Shown: positions 49,681-60,710 of the stretch, one piece after another | Layout: each line of letters starts with the position of its first letter | How positions within the stretch are numbered: the stretch's first letter is position 1 | NCBI GenBank assembly: GCA_033060915.1 | Contig: CM065378.1 | Span: forward strand, 39,191,501 to 39,255,500 | Length of the DNA stretch: 64,000 nt | Direction: 5' to 3' | Origin: Euryodendron excelsum | Taxonomy: Eukaryota; Streptophyta; Magnoliopsida; Ericales; Pentaphylacaceae | The notes under the pieces: generated by a model | Told to the model about the DNA's origin: nothing | The model's input: the letters and a program-made list of their open reading frames with translations, nothing else | Database searches by the model: none | Program-made: the position numbers and the translations under genes

Positions 49681-51916
49681 TTATGCCGACTTCTCCCCCG
49701 GCTGCAAAATTGCCCCTGGCGAACCACCGACAATCTCTTCAGCATCCTCAGGGGGTTCAGCAGCGGCCTTCAATTTTTCAGCTCTCTCCCTCTCAGCAGC
49801 AGCTTCTTCGGCCGCGGCTTTTAAAATAAACTCTTGTTTGTATTGGGCATTTGCCAACACTTTTTTCGGACAAACGACACCGCCCTTGGTAGTATCGAAG
49901 AAGTCCGGGCAAAGACCCCAAACGTCGGAGGCCTTATCCAGCTCTGTAACGACAAGGGCACCGTTCCAACCCTGTCGGAATATGGAGCGACTAAGGTCCA
50001 TCATCTCTTCGGCCAAACGCTTGGCCCCCCTTTCTTCACCCCTCTTCAGTGTGGCCTCTTCTTCCGCTTTCAGCTTGGCCACTTCAGAGTTAAGGGCCTC
50101 AACCTCTGCATTTGCGTTGTGCAGATCTACGGACTGCACATCGAACTTCTTCTCAAGGTCGGCTAGATCCTTATCTCTCTTTTCAAAATTGGCTTTCATC
50201 AACAAAAGCTCGGAGGAAGCCTGTTCGGCCTGTTTCCTGAAAGTGATCCGCTTCTTATTTGCCTCGATCCACTCAAGCTTTAAGCGACCGTGCTCTTCAA
50301 TGAGTTCCTGGTGAACCTCGGCAAGCTTCTGGAAGCGCGTCATCGCCTCCAAGGAATTCAGACAACCCTACACAGATAAGAGAAGGTCATTTTGAGAGCG
50401 AATGTCCAAAAAGTCTGTAATCATCGAAAAAGTCAGTGCCGACTTACCAGTATCAAGTCATGAAAAACACCCATAAAAACGGCTGAGTCACTTGCTTCGC
50501 CCAGCTTCGCCACGTCCTTTTTCTGAAGGACGCTCTTAATAACACCAAACGCAACCTCGGGCTGGTCAATCATAGAATCTGCTGTCGTCATAGAACGACC
50601 TAGAATATCCGGGGTGATGGTCACAGTCTCGCCGACCTCGTCCACCGCGCCTTTTCCTTTTTGCTTTTTGGGCGCTGGAGTTGGAGGAGTGACATCGGGC
50701 CTCCTTTTTCTCTGTTGTCGAGTGTCTGACCTCTGTTGCACGGGAGGGGCTTCCTCCACGGGAGTTATCACCAGCTCGGCTGGAGGAGTTTCGGCAGGAG
50801 TAGGGGTGGCCGACCTTAGTGGCTGGCCCGCAAGAGCAAACATTCTTGCCCTCAGACTCATGCCATCCATTTCGTCGGGGGATGGGCTCGAATCACTTGT
50901 TCCTGCAGGAATCTTAACTTGGCGGTTGGGCGCAGTATACGGTGACGAAGTGGATGCCGAGCTGTGTGATTTCGTTCGCGCTTCTTGCCTTTCTTCACCA
51001 GCTGATGCCGATGGAGGAGCAACCGAGACTGTCACGCCGGTAGGGCTGCGCACCCTTTCGATTGCTATTCCGGTGGGGATCTCCTCGAAGTCTCCTTCGA
51101 CACCTTCCCCGCTAATCTTGTAAGTATGCTCTGGGGAACACCCGTCTCGGCAGTGAAAGTTAAGTATCGCAGTGGGTAGGAGAGCAAAATGTGTGCAGCC
51201 CGAGCTACGTATCTTAGTCGACCTTCACCGACGTAGTTCAAAACCTTGTTGAGATCGTCAGAGTTGACTAACCAGTCACGAGCTTTCGACCGCTTCCTTG
51301 TGTCTGCAAAAAGTTTGAGAGTCAGTTTTGCTACAAATTGAAATTTAAAATGACGCACAGTATGAGAGATCGGCATCAAACCTAGTTCGACGGGCACTCT
51401 AGGGCATCGAATCGCCGGTCTATCCTTCTCAGGAACGTTGCCAAACTCCCATGGACTGGTTACCCAGACCCTAACGTCGTCGACGCCCTTCCCTGAGGAA
51501 GACAGACACTTCACTAACTTTAAGGACTTCTTTACTGCCCGGAGGTAAACCTTGTAACTACCTCCGACTTTACAAAGAGTGTAGCAGTAGTCCAGTTCGG
51601 CAAGGCCCAGGTTCACACCCAGGCGCCGATTTATTTCAAGCATGCCAAAAAAGATCCTATACACGTTCGATGCTAACTGGGAGGGCGACACCTTATTTTT
51701 TACTATAAATTTATGAAGAAGAGGGTGGAGAGGAAACCTAAGTCCCCCTTCTACGATAGTAATGACTGGGAACGGCACCCCCTTTTTGGTTTCACTCATG
51801 CGATAGTCCTTAGGATCGACCAGCTCTAAGCCGATTTCATCCGGGACTTCAAACCTAGCCCTAAATGCGGCAAGGGCCGATGGACCATCTAACATTTTAC
51901 GAAGACAGGACGCCAT
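49681..51916 (-). CDS. Antisense gene of the Tat element, coiled-coil protein
   Basis: A minus-strand unit opposite to gag-pol. Exon 51916-51382 carries RFPLHPLLHKFIVKNKVSPSQ, which recalls the plant 'putative gypsy type transposon' family. A T-rich intron 51381-51304 (GT...TTTTTGCAG) is probable. The next part, 51303-50448, is Ser/Pro/Lys-rich with a basic stretch (RKRRPD, KKQKGKG). A clear intron 50447-50368 (GTAAGT...TGTGTAG) leads to the last exon, 50367-49681, a long charged coiled coil (LEKKFDVQS, VEALNSEVAKLKAEEE). Near 51110-51160 the frame shifts by one, so the copy may be broken there. Extra antisense ORFs are known in Tat elements; their function is not. Confidence 0.7.
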
Positions 51917-52074
51917 CAGGGGGCAACCATCAAAACACAGAATACAGTGAAAAGCAAAGGAGTTGGGGGCTCAAAGGACACTTATAGTGGTGGGTGCCGA
52001 AATAGTTGACGCACACGCTATTCAGAAGGCAAAGGAAAAAGAGCAAGTGTCTTCCAATTGATTAGGGCGTCGCT

Positions 52075-52082
52075 CTTTTATA
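52075..52082 (-). promoter_or_regulatory. TATA box for the antisense gene
   Basis: Minus strand TATAAAAG, about 160 bp above the ATG at 51916. It lies inside the element, about 195 bp from the 3' LTR, so it is not the LTR promoter. Confidence 0.6.
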
Positions 52083-52260
52083 CACACCAGAGCCGTCGGT
52101 TCGTACACGGTAAAACAACGTTAATCATGACGCTCTGCCGAAGCGTCGCATCGGCCGTCGATTCAATAATGCGCCACCAACGAATCTTTTAAAATCCCCG
52201 CCATTTATGTGGCCGGGTGACCGTTACAGCCCTTGGCCGTTTCAGAAGCCAAAACAACAC

Positions 52261-52276
52261 AAAGGCTGGGGGCAAT
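52261..52276 (+). other. Polypurine tract of Tat element
   Basis: AAAGGCTGGGGGCAAT abuts the 3' LTR. Confidence 0.7.
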
Positions 52277-52882
52277 TGTGGGGGAATAACCCCCGGCCCA
52301 ACCCAATGGGTGAGGCCCAATCTGCGCAAATTAAAGTTGGGGCTGCTTTGCTAGCCTAGATCAGAATTAGAGGGAAGACCGGCTTTGACTCCCGACCTCC
52401 TTCGCAGCAGGGCCCAAACTGCGAAAAGTAGGGCCCAAACCGCTAGTGGTCTTTGCGCATTAAATGCAGAGTTGACTCGCATTAAATGCGTAAGCGGCTG
52501 CCCACGCGACGTCGACGTGCACGTCCGGTCAGCCGGAATCCTCCACGACGGTGCGCCAGACCCTGTAAATAATCAGGCGGCATCAATGATGATGCTTACC
52601 CAGCAGGCTATGAGAGCCTGTTGGTAGGCCAAAGCAGAACACACTCCCTCAAAGGTTCTATAAATACCCAAGGCATCGAGAGCCAGGTATAGACAGTTAA
52701 CTTCAAGTATTCACAACTTTCATTCATCTTTATCGATTAAGCTTGCTAACTTAATCTTCGGAGTGTGATCGGCCCATTACGGGTCGATCCATTCTAACCT
52801 CCTTGTCTTGCAGGAGATATTTGGACTCATCCATTTGGAGCTTGAGAGTTCGGCCCAGCCTTCCCGAAAAATCCCACTTACA
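52277..52882 (+). repeat. 3' LTR of Tat element
   Basis: 606 bp, same ends as the 5' LTR, followed by the ATTAT target copy. Confidence 0.95.
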
Positions 52883-52887
52883 ATTAT

Positions 52888-53897
52888 TAAATTAAATAAT
52901 TCGATCAATTAAATCCCAACAATACTCTTAGAAAGTAAATTAAAATTTTGTAATGTTATCACCTCCAATTCAATTTAAAAACTACTCAAAATATTTGCAC
53001 TAATTTCAATTTTTTCTTTACGATTTTTTATGTCTAATTTAAAAAATCTCCAAGTCAATTAAAATTTTATAATGTCAATTTAATCATATACTATTAGGAC
53101 ATGCAATTGTGTTATTGTTTCCATCTATAATTTAATGCCATTGGTTTGCATCTATTAAAGATTACATGCTATTTTTGTAATTGTGACCCATCAATCTCTG
53201 TAGTACTGAGCAAGGAGTGTCTCATTTGGTAGGGACTAAAATCATCCCGCTCATGATTATGGATTCAAGCCTTGTGCTCATCCCCTAAGTTGTAAATATA
53301 TATATATATATATTGTAATTCTTAAAAAAAGTTAATCTCTACACTGCTTAATCAAAACCATACTATTATACTAGTGTACGATCAAGGTGAGATGTGTAAA
53401 TAATGCTATAAAGGGTCATGTAGATCCATAAAAAATGAGAGTTTTTCTATCACTATCATAAGTGGCAAATTTAAGAACATGTACTCATATACTTGGGCAC
53501 AAAGTCAATTTTGGTAAATTATAATGACTTATTAATAAAAGTTTTCTTTTAAGGATGATGTTAGAATATTAGTTAGGGAATTATTTTTAAGAGAGTGTTA
53601 TATAGGAAATTATTTTTACAAAAAAAGTTATTTTGGGAAAAAACTCCCGTAGCTGTTTCTTTCACTTCTCCAAAAAAAAAAAAAAAAAAAAAGAAAATTG
53701 TCGGGATAATATGGCTTAATGACACCATGGTTCATGAATGTTAGTCAAAAGACCAAGAAATTAAGGGTAGAGTACTTACCAAAATGCAGGAGGTAATTCA
53801 CAACAATATTACAGAATTTAAAACGAATTACCATAGCTGCTCCTTTCACTTCCCAAAAAAAAATACATTCTCCTCATTGTTAGCCAAAGGTCTCAGC
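52888..53897. other. Intergenic DNA upstream of the TPD1-like gene
   Basis: No gene. A SINE-like sequence may lie at 53200-53333. 53540-53640 is the inverted relative of 42290-42380. Confidence 0.5.
53200..53333 (+). mobile_element. Possible SINE
   Basis: CATTTGGTAGGGAC and GGATTCAAGCC are weak A- and B-box-like words. A TA run and CTTAAAAAAAG form the tail. AATCTCT flanks both sides (53193-53199, 53334-53340). The duplication is short, so this is tentative. Confidence 0.35.
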
Positions 53898-53907
53898 TAT
53901 ATAAATA
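53898..53907 (+). promoter_or_regulatory. TATA box of the TPD1-like gene
   Basis: TATATAAATA about 98 bp before the ATG, predicting a transcript start near 53930 and a 5' UTR of about 65 bases. Confidence 0.65.
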
Positions 53908-53995
53908 GGATACCAGTTCCTACAGTTTTTCTCATTCTTGTGATCTAGCTAGCTAGTGTTAAATCTCTCAGATATATTGACAGTAACTGCCGTCA

Positions 53996-54359
53996 ATGGC
54001 TGGCATCATCAAGTTTCTTTGCTTAGTTCTCTTCTTTACCCTCATGATCCAAGGTAAATATTCTCTCTCTCTCTCTTTCAAGGATAATGTTTTATAAACA
54101 GAAAAATTCTTACAAAATTGATCAGCAGGATAATGTGGTTGGATAATAACCATTCACTTTAAAATAAAACACCAATCACAATAACTCTTAATTATAATAA
54201 TGCTACTATCATGTCATTATAGTGAGATTTTTTTGTGCAAATTTGCTAAAAGAATTAGCTTTTCCCTTTTTTTCAATTGGTAGACATATTTAGAAGAGAT
54301 TATATGGCCTTAATTGGCCAATTTTTGGCCCCTGACAGTAATTGACTAATATCAATACC

Positions 54360-54394
<35 letters not shown>

Positions 54395-54707
54395 AGGCAG
54401 TCTCCAATGCTATCCGGGCAAGCTTAGCATCAACCAAGAACGCACCGGAGAGATAGTAGAAAATAAGCCGGAATGGAAGGTGACAATCTCCAACAATTGC
54501 CCATGCAGCCAGTTGGACGTGAAACTGTTTTGTGGTGGATTTGAGACGGTGAAAAAGGTTGATCCTCAAATCCTGGCCTTAAATGGAGACCTCTGCCTCG
54601 TCAACAATGACAATCCCATCTATGGAAATACTGCCATCAGCTTCACCTATGCTTGGGATAAGCCGTTTTCGTTTTCTGTGGCTTCCTCTCAGGAAGCATG
54701 TTCTTAA
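53996..54707 (+). CDS. TPD1-like small secreted protein
   Basis: 122 residues from exons 53996-54053 and 54397-54707 (phase kept at a Gly codon). Residues 1-20 are a hydrophobic signal peptide (FLCLVLFFTLM). The mature part has six cysteines at 24, 54, 56, 65, 86 and 121. Motifs QCYPGKLSI, WKVTISNNCPC, VKLFCGGF and the C-terminal FTYAWDKPF fit the TPD1 (TAPETUM DETERMINANT 1) homologue family. TPD1 is a ligand for a leucine-rich receptor kinase in anther development; many homologues have unknown roles, so the exact job here is open. The 343 bp intron ends in a pure CT microsatellite next to the AG. Seems intact. Confidence 0.88.
54083..54245. mobile_element. Decayed MITE in the TPD1-like intron
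   Basis: GGATAATGTTTTATAAACAG and the CATTATAGTGAGATTTTTTT region recall the 35654-35825 element. The inverted ends are weak. Confidence 0.3.
54364..54392 (+). repeat. (CT)n acting as polypyrimidine tract
   Basis: About 14 CT units end four bases before the acceptor AG of TPD1-like exon 2. Confidence 0.9.
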
Positions 54708-55311
54708 TTAATCAACAAAGGAAGTTAATTAAGAATTGAGATATGATTAACCTTGTAGTTTTCCAAATTAAGTTGTGAAATGGAAGTAACTGGGATCTCT
54801 TTTTATAGTGATTATATATATTTGACCTAAAGGCTTCTGCTAATGGTATTATATATAAGCAAGTGCTCAAGTTTTTAAATTCTCTTTTTATTGATCCATC
54901 CAGTTCTTCCTAATTCCGTCTGCAAACAAACAAACGCAATGATCTGATGAGCATTCTCTTGACCTCCTTTTCTATGCCAAACACAATCATCTGAGTTTTC
55001 GGTACTCCGGTCATTTATAAATGAAGCATTATAAGTCATTGAAAAAGGTCAATGGTGTGAAAATACATATGTATATTTATATGTGTGTGTGTGTGTGTGA
55101 GTATATATATATATATATAACAGAAGTAGCCATGTTAGTCAGACTTAATTAACAAAATGTATGGCCGAGATTAATCATCTTCTAGGCTATAAAGATGAAA
55201 GTGAAAATCATTGTGATGTTTCTTTGTTTTCTTGTTATGAATATGTACTAAGCAGTAGTGTTCTTTACTGTGAGCAAGTGCTCTCTCATGAGCGCAAAAA
55301 CAAGCTCTCTC

Positions 55312-55358
<47 letters not shown>

Positions 55359-57622
55359 CCAAATGCTTGTTGGTAATTCCATTTTCCTGTGTTTCAACAG
55401 CTTATAATTCTAAAACAAGTACTTTCTTATATATAATTCCATTTTCCTGTAGAGGTTCTTAATCTTACTATGCTGAACTTAATAAGAAAGGAGTGTTTGA
55501 TTTTTTTGATTTATTCACTCATTTAGGCAAACCTTGTGGATAAGGAAACCGCGCTCTTTCTCCCCTTTTTCATTATTTCTTTCTCGTAATTTAGTGCTGT
55601 GTTGAATTATGCCAGCGCATGAACAATAATATATAGAACATGGGCTCAAGTCTTCTATACTTCCCTTCCTTGAGTTTATTTCCCATTTATCAGAAAAGAA
55701 TAAGATTAGAACATAAATCATATTTTCTATATGCATTGGGCCACAAAACCGAAAATTATAACGAGATTTGGTGATTGTTGCTACTACCATTTTCAACGAG
55801 TCGTCGTAGGGGTTGGGCCAAGTGCACCCTGAATTTTTGGGAAAAAAAAAAGTATTGCTTGTAGTGAAAATTTATTAATTTGGATAAGTGTAAATTGTTA
55901 TATATTAAGACGTGAGAATTTACAAAATTTTGTTTTCTATTTCAAATAATAGAAACCCAATACTAACTTGAATGGTTTTAAGATATTTTTTATTTATTTA
56001 TAATTGCTAATGTATATTCATTAAACTTATTCATACTTATAAGACAAGCCATTCTTATATGATCTCTAAACTAGTTCTTTTTATCAATATGATCATTCAC
56101 AAGCATTTATCACACATCAGTAATATCAAAGTGATAAGTAAAGAACAAGAGACACAGTATTTCTCGTAAAAACTTAACTTGGAAAAAAAATCATGTTTAG
56201 CAGGCTAAACGCTATAATGAATAGGTTACACAAGTCCAACTTACAATCATAACAAACGAACTCCACGAATGCCGTCCAAATCCTCACGAACTCTGGTTGA
56301 AGTTTAGTTGCTCGACTCCTTGAGTTTTTGTTTTCCCTGGATTTGGCCACAACACCGAATCACTACGGTCTTCTTCATCGTCTTCAGAATCCACTAAGAC
56401 GATCTCGCAACTATGTTATTCTGTTTAGTACTCCAGTGAAGGAACTTTGTATGTTCAGCAACTCATCTATGATTACTTTATTAAGATCTAAATTGTATTA
56501 CGTACCCACACTTTGTTCTTCTCTATTGTGTCAATATTTTCTAAATTTCAGAGATATAGAATACGTATAATTCCCTAGGCTCTTATAGCAGCTCTAAGAC
56601 TCCTTAAAACGTAAGCTAAAACTACCTTTTGATTAACTGAGACAACTTGGCTTGAGAGTCCTCAATTCTAGACTGATTCGAATGAGATTAGAGGTTAATT
56701 CAAACCTGACTTTGGCGCATCGCTCTAGCCAATTTCGAGCAATGCATTCTCAATCTCTGATTCTACAAACTGTCCACATATCGCTCGAGCCATGTATGGG
56801 TCACTCGAGCTATGTTCCTCTATGTATTCAAATTGTTATCGAAAAATTGCATAGAATCCACATATTATGGAGTTTGAATGAATACTTAAGTATAGAGATA
56901 TGACATTCTAAAGTTTTAATTCTGCCTTTTTTAAAGACTTGTACTACAGTTTACAACTTGTACTCTGACAGTTTAAACTTGAATTTTAGATTTATTTGAC
57001 TCAAATACTACTTAAAACAACATACAAGCAATGAGTTTTTGTCTACAATTGTTTTGGCTACTTGAATCTTAAATTTATTGACACGTTGTTAAGTCTGTAT
57101 CAATAGTAGTTTCGCACAAATTAAAAGGGAGCCTTTTTCCACATGAGCGGCTTCATAGCGTTTCCATCATCGTAACGAACCGGAAACTTCCCCAAGTAAG
57201 TATGGTTATTTACACATAAATAAGCCCGAAAACCTGATAGTTACAAAATAGCCTAATACAAAAAAATTGACAAAAATAAAACTTTTTCACCAAGTTTCAA
57301 GTGCCCAACATAGTTGTTTCGGCTAAACCCTTGGCTCACCTTTTCTAAAAAGCTAAATCGTATGGAAAAAATTAATACAAAACTCATATACATAATAATG
57401 TGCTTAAATGAGAGTATTTTAATTTAAAACATAATACTGATCATAACAAATTCTAATTATAAAACAAAATTCTATTGTTACGTTATTTTGGTAGAATTTT
57501 TATACAATTTCTTTTGAAAAAAATAATATTTTTCTGATTTTTAATTTAAAATTTTCTCTTTATTTGAACGCCAAAGCTCACAAAGAAGTCAAGGCAAAAT
57601 TTTGGTCAGAAATCTCTTCGTC
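54708..57622. other. Intergenic DNA
   Basis: Includes the TPD1-like 3' UTR, a TG/TA microsatellite at 55083-55118 and a (CT)n microsatellite at 55313-55356. 56150-56830 has CGCTCGAGC-type words and could be a decayed LTR, but no end could be fixed. No gene seen. Confidence 0.5.
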
Positions 57623-58165
57623 TATAAATGCTCACTTATGTTGCCGTGAACGTACTTCTTCTTTTCCAAAAAAGTTAATTCAACCCCTATTTCCTGTCTT
57701 TTTCTTCACCCTCGCCCTCTAGTTGGCTTCTTCACAGCCGCCTCAAATGTCTGTTTTTGTTTCCTGCGTTATCTCTGAGCTTTAAGACATCATTTTCTTC
57801 TTCACTGACCCTCTAATTCCAAGGTTTCTCCAATTTTCTCTCTCTAGCTTTCTCTCTCTTGTTCTTTCTGAGTATTCTCTAACAGTTCGACTTTCCTTTC
57901 ATATACTGCTCTAGTGTCCTGTGGGTTCTCAAGTTTTCGCCTTCTCATTTGTTGATTTTGGGTTTTCTGACCTCTGATTCCGTATCTGTTTTCTGGGTTC
58001 TTGAATTTTTGCAGTGTATGGAGTAATGGATATATATGTATGTATATGTATTGCTTACAGTTACAAACTTAGCAGTTACAACATCTCAATGTTTTGTAAT
58101 TTACATTTGGGCTGTCCTATGTAGGGATTCTTTCAGCAAAATATCGACTATATTGTTCAACCAAT
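57623..58165 (+). promoter_or_regulatory. Promoter and 5' UTR of the unknown gene
   Basis: TATAAA at 57623-57628, then a long pyrimidine-rich leader. Acceptor-like TTTTTGCAG (ends 58015) and CTATGTAG (ends about 58124) suggest a 5' UTR intron. Confidence 0.45.
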
Positions 58166-59660
58166 ATGGCGTCTCAGCAACAGAAGCCCCAGGAGCCTTG
58201 GCATTCTCTAGATCAGCAAATGGGTTCAAGTGATCATATGGGTGACCTAATTTCTAAGCCTTTCTCTCTAAGGTGATTAATAATGGCTTTGGACTTCATA
58301 TTCTTCTTAGTCTTCTCTCAAAGTTCACTCACTCTAGCTTTGAATCGTTATCGCATGTGTTTTGATGTTGCAGTTCATCACATCATGAACAGCCCTACAT
58401 ATCGTCATTAATGTATAGCATGTTTCTGAATCCTTTTATTATAATTAGTCAGTATTGTTTGAACTTCCTTTTGGGATTGTCATGTAGATTGTGCAGTGAT
58501 TGCTTCTTTTAGTCAGCTTTCTTGTATAAGGGGAAAAAAAGCACTCAAACTAGCATAATGTCTGTTGGTTAATTGATGTCCAAGTGATCTGAATTCTGCT
58601 TTAGATAGGTTGTTTCCTATCTTGGGATATTATTCGATTAAATGGGCTGTTTTCTATCAAGCCTTCAACTAATCAAACTTCTTGGTTGGCTAATTTGATT
58701 AATTACTGAATTGTGTTTGTGGGGCAATCATTATTTGTGCTCTGTTTGTTGTGTATATATATATAAGCATCAAGTTTAACCTTTATTAGCTCGCTAAATT
58801 CTCGATGTCACATCACTTGTTGGGCTGTATTGGCATATTAAAGTTTCTTTGATTTTTCTTCTTTCTTGTGGAGCATAATGTTGACTTATCATCAAGGCAA
58901 GATCTCTTGCTTTATAATTCCAAAGGCAGAAGAAGCTTGAGATTTTTTTTTTGGAGATCAAGGATTGGTCCTCAGTTATCGCTCCTAAGTAACTCTTTCT
59001 CTGTCTCAAACTTTATATTGCAGACAGTATGTCCTTGCTGCTCGTCAGAAAGATATCTATCTTAATTGGCCATTTGCGGATAGATACTTGCAAGTCTGTT
59101 TAAAGCATGGCATCAGCAATGTGCTTCCAACCCTGGAACTCTGCAATTTTGCAACTAATAATCAACTACAAGGGGAAGTGAGGTTAGAAAATGCTCAAGA
59201 AAAGAAAGAAGATTTTTCGAGTGAAAAGGATTCTATGGCAATAGACAGACATGAAGTTGGAAATAACTCATTCTTTTATGATGTGATTTCAGAAGCTCCC
59301 ATGGTGGCCTGCCATTTATCTTTTTCTAGCAATAGCTCCAAGTGTGGAGAGATCAATCAATCTAGTTCTGATGATATCCCTCAACCCACAGTTCCTATGT
59401 CTCAAAGGTCAACTGTCATGCCAAATCCGCACCCTCGCATTGATAAGAGGAGCACCGAAACCTTGATTTCCCAAAAGATTTTGAGATGCAGGCATCGGAA
59501 GCGCAAGAGGAAACCTAAGAAACGATCCATGGTGGATATTTTAGCTGTAGCAAAGGGTTGCACTTTGCAGGATCTGTCTAGGTTTGAGGCATTGGGCTTT
59601 GAGTCAAAGAAAGACCTAGATTATAATGTTGGTGAAGAAAGAAGCAGTGTCTTGTATTGA
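58166..59660 (+). CDS. Protein of unknown function with WPFADRYLQVCLKHG motif
   Basis: I do not recognise this family. Exons 58166-58272, 58374-58412 and 59024-59660 keep phase at GT/AG borders and give 260 residues. The N-terminus is Gln/Ser/His-rich without a signal peptide. Residues 50-79 form the strongest block (QYVLAARQKDIYLNWPF, then LQVCLKHGISNVLP). The middle is acidic and Ser-rich. Residues 203-217 are very basic (RCRHRKRKRKPKKR), a likely nuclear localisation or nucleic-acid-binding stretch, followed by SMVDILAVAKGCTL. No membrane segment. A nuclear role is a guess. Splicing to a further exon before the stop cannot be excluded. Confidence 0.7.
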
Positions 59661-60665
59661 GCACAGTTCTAGACCTGAGCTAGTAGAGGGTGAGCAAAAA
59701 GATATTCAAGGAGATGATGATGCAGTTTCTTAAGGCCATATAATGGGCCAATATAGGTTGGTAATGAAAATCCAGCTGATCCAGTACAAGACTAAGTCAT
59801 GGAATGGAGAATTGAACTCTTCTAAACCAGCTCAAGTCAATGTACATTTTTTTTTGGGACACTTATTGGATATTCAGTACACAATCTTGTCTTACTCTTT
59901 TCTTCCCCAACGAAATTCTTATATTTGATGTATTTTTTTTTAAAGTCTATCCTTATGTTGTTACTAGCTGTTACATAATAGAGATTTTAAATTTTTTTCT
60001 TTGATGATTATCCCTTTTGGCTGCCGTTTTTTGCCCATAGTGATTCCTGCTGTGTGTCTAATTTGCTTCATATCTGAGCAATTTTCACTGGAAACCTCGT
60101 ATAGTTTCCTAAAACGAAGTTCAGAGTATTGATTTTGTACTTTTCCTTCCTCTTCTAGTCTTCTGAGCCATGACAAAATAGAAATACTCAAGGTAGATTA
60201 GGAGTGCAAAGGGGAGCTTGGTGGAGATGCCAAGCTCCCCATAGCATAATGAAGATGTTGGATCTATCAGATTCATGCACAATGGATGGTGGTAAAAGAT
60301 TATAAATTCTTGAGCTATAGGGAACTTGGCCTTTTGTAGGTTTACTAAAAGAATCTAGAGAATAAAATGAATAAACTGCAAGAGAAAAATATAAAAAAGC
60401 CGAGGTTTTTCAATTAGGAAATACTGCTAGAGATGCCAACTTTTGGGCGTGATTCGTGCAGGTTGCTTCATTGCGACCTAAGCATTATGAGTCTGAAATA
60501 CATAACAGCCTCTTTGTTCATACACCTTACCGTCCTTGAACCCTGCAGTGGCGGGAGGGTTGGGCTGCTCTTTTTTGTTAGAGATGCCTACTTTTCAATT
60601 TCCAATAGTCACATTTCTGAAAAACAAAGCTGCCTTTCTCTTATCTTGCAATGACCCAATTGTAG

Positions 60666-60667
<2 letters not shown>

Positions 60668-60706
<39 letters not shown>
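60668..60706. repeat. (CT)n microsatellite
   Basis: About 19 CT units. Confidence 0.95.

Positions 60707-60710
<4 letters not shown>

Larger units (their letters stand above)
42654..52882 (+). mobile_element. Tat-lineage Ty3/gypsy LTR retrotransposon, 10.2 kb
   Basis: LTRs 42654-43260 and 52277-52882 (TG...CA, about 39 differences by eye, mostly transitions) are flanked by a perfect ATTAT duplication (42649-42653, 52883-52887). Order: LTR, primer site, gag-pro-RT-RNase H-second RNase H-integrase, two tandem arrays, an antisense gene, polypurine tract, LTR. The second RNase H and the long 3' region with an extra antisense ORF mark the Tat clade. Structure is complete, but the sense coding frame has five stops. 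GC content is well above the surroundings. Confidence 0.95.

Noticed and set aside
49834..51123. Plus-strand ORFs of 110-169 residues
   Set aside because: They lie opposite the antisense gene. The minus strand has the coiled-coil composition and the splice sites, so these are shadows.
56150..56830. Degenerate LTR between the last two genes
   Set aside because: CGCTCGAGC-type words suggest it, but neither termini nor a target duplication could be identified, so it is only noted in the intergenic entry.
60211..60240. Perfect 11 bp stem hairpin as a terminator or microRNA precursor
   Set aside because: A plant nuclear gene would not use such a terminator, the stem is too short for a microRNA precursor, and there is no T run.
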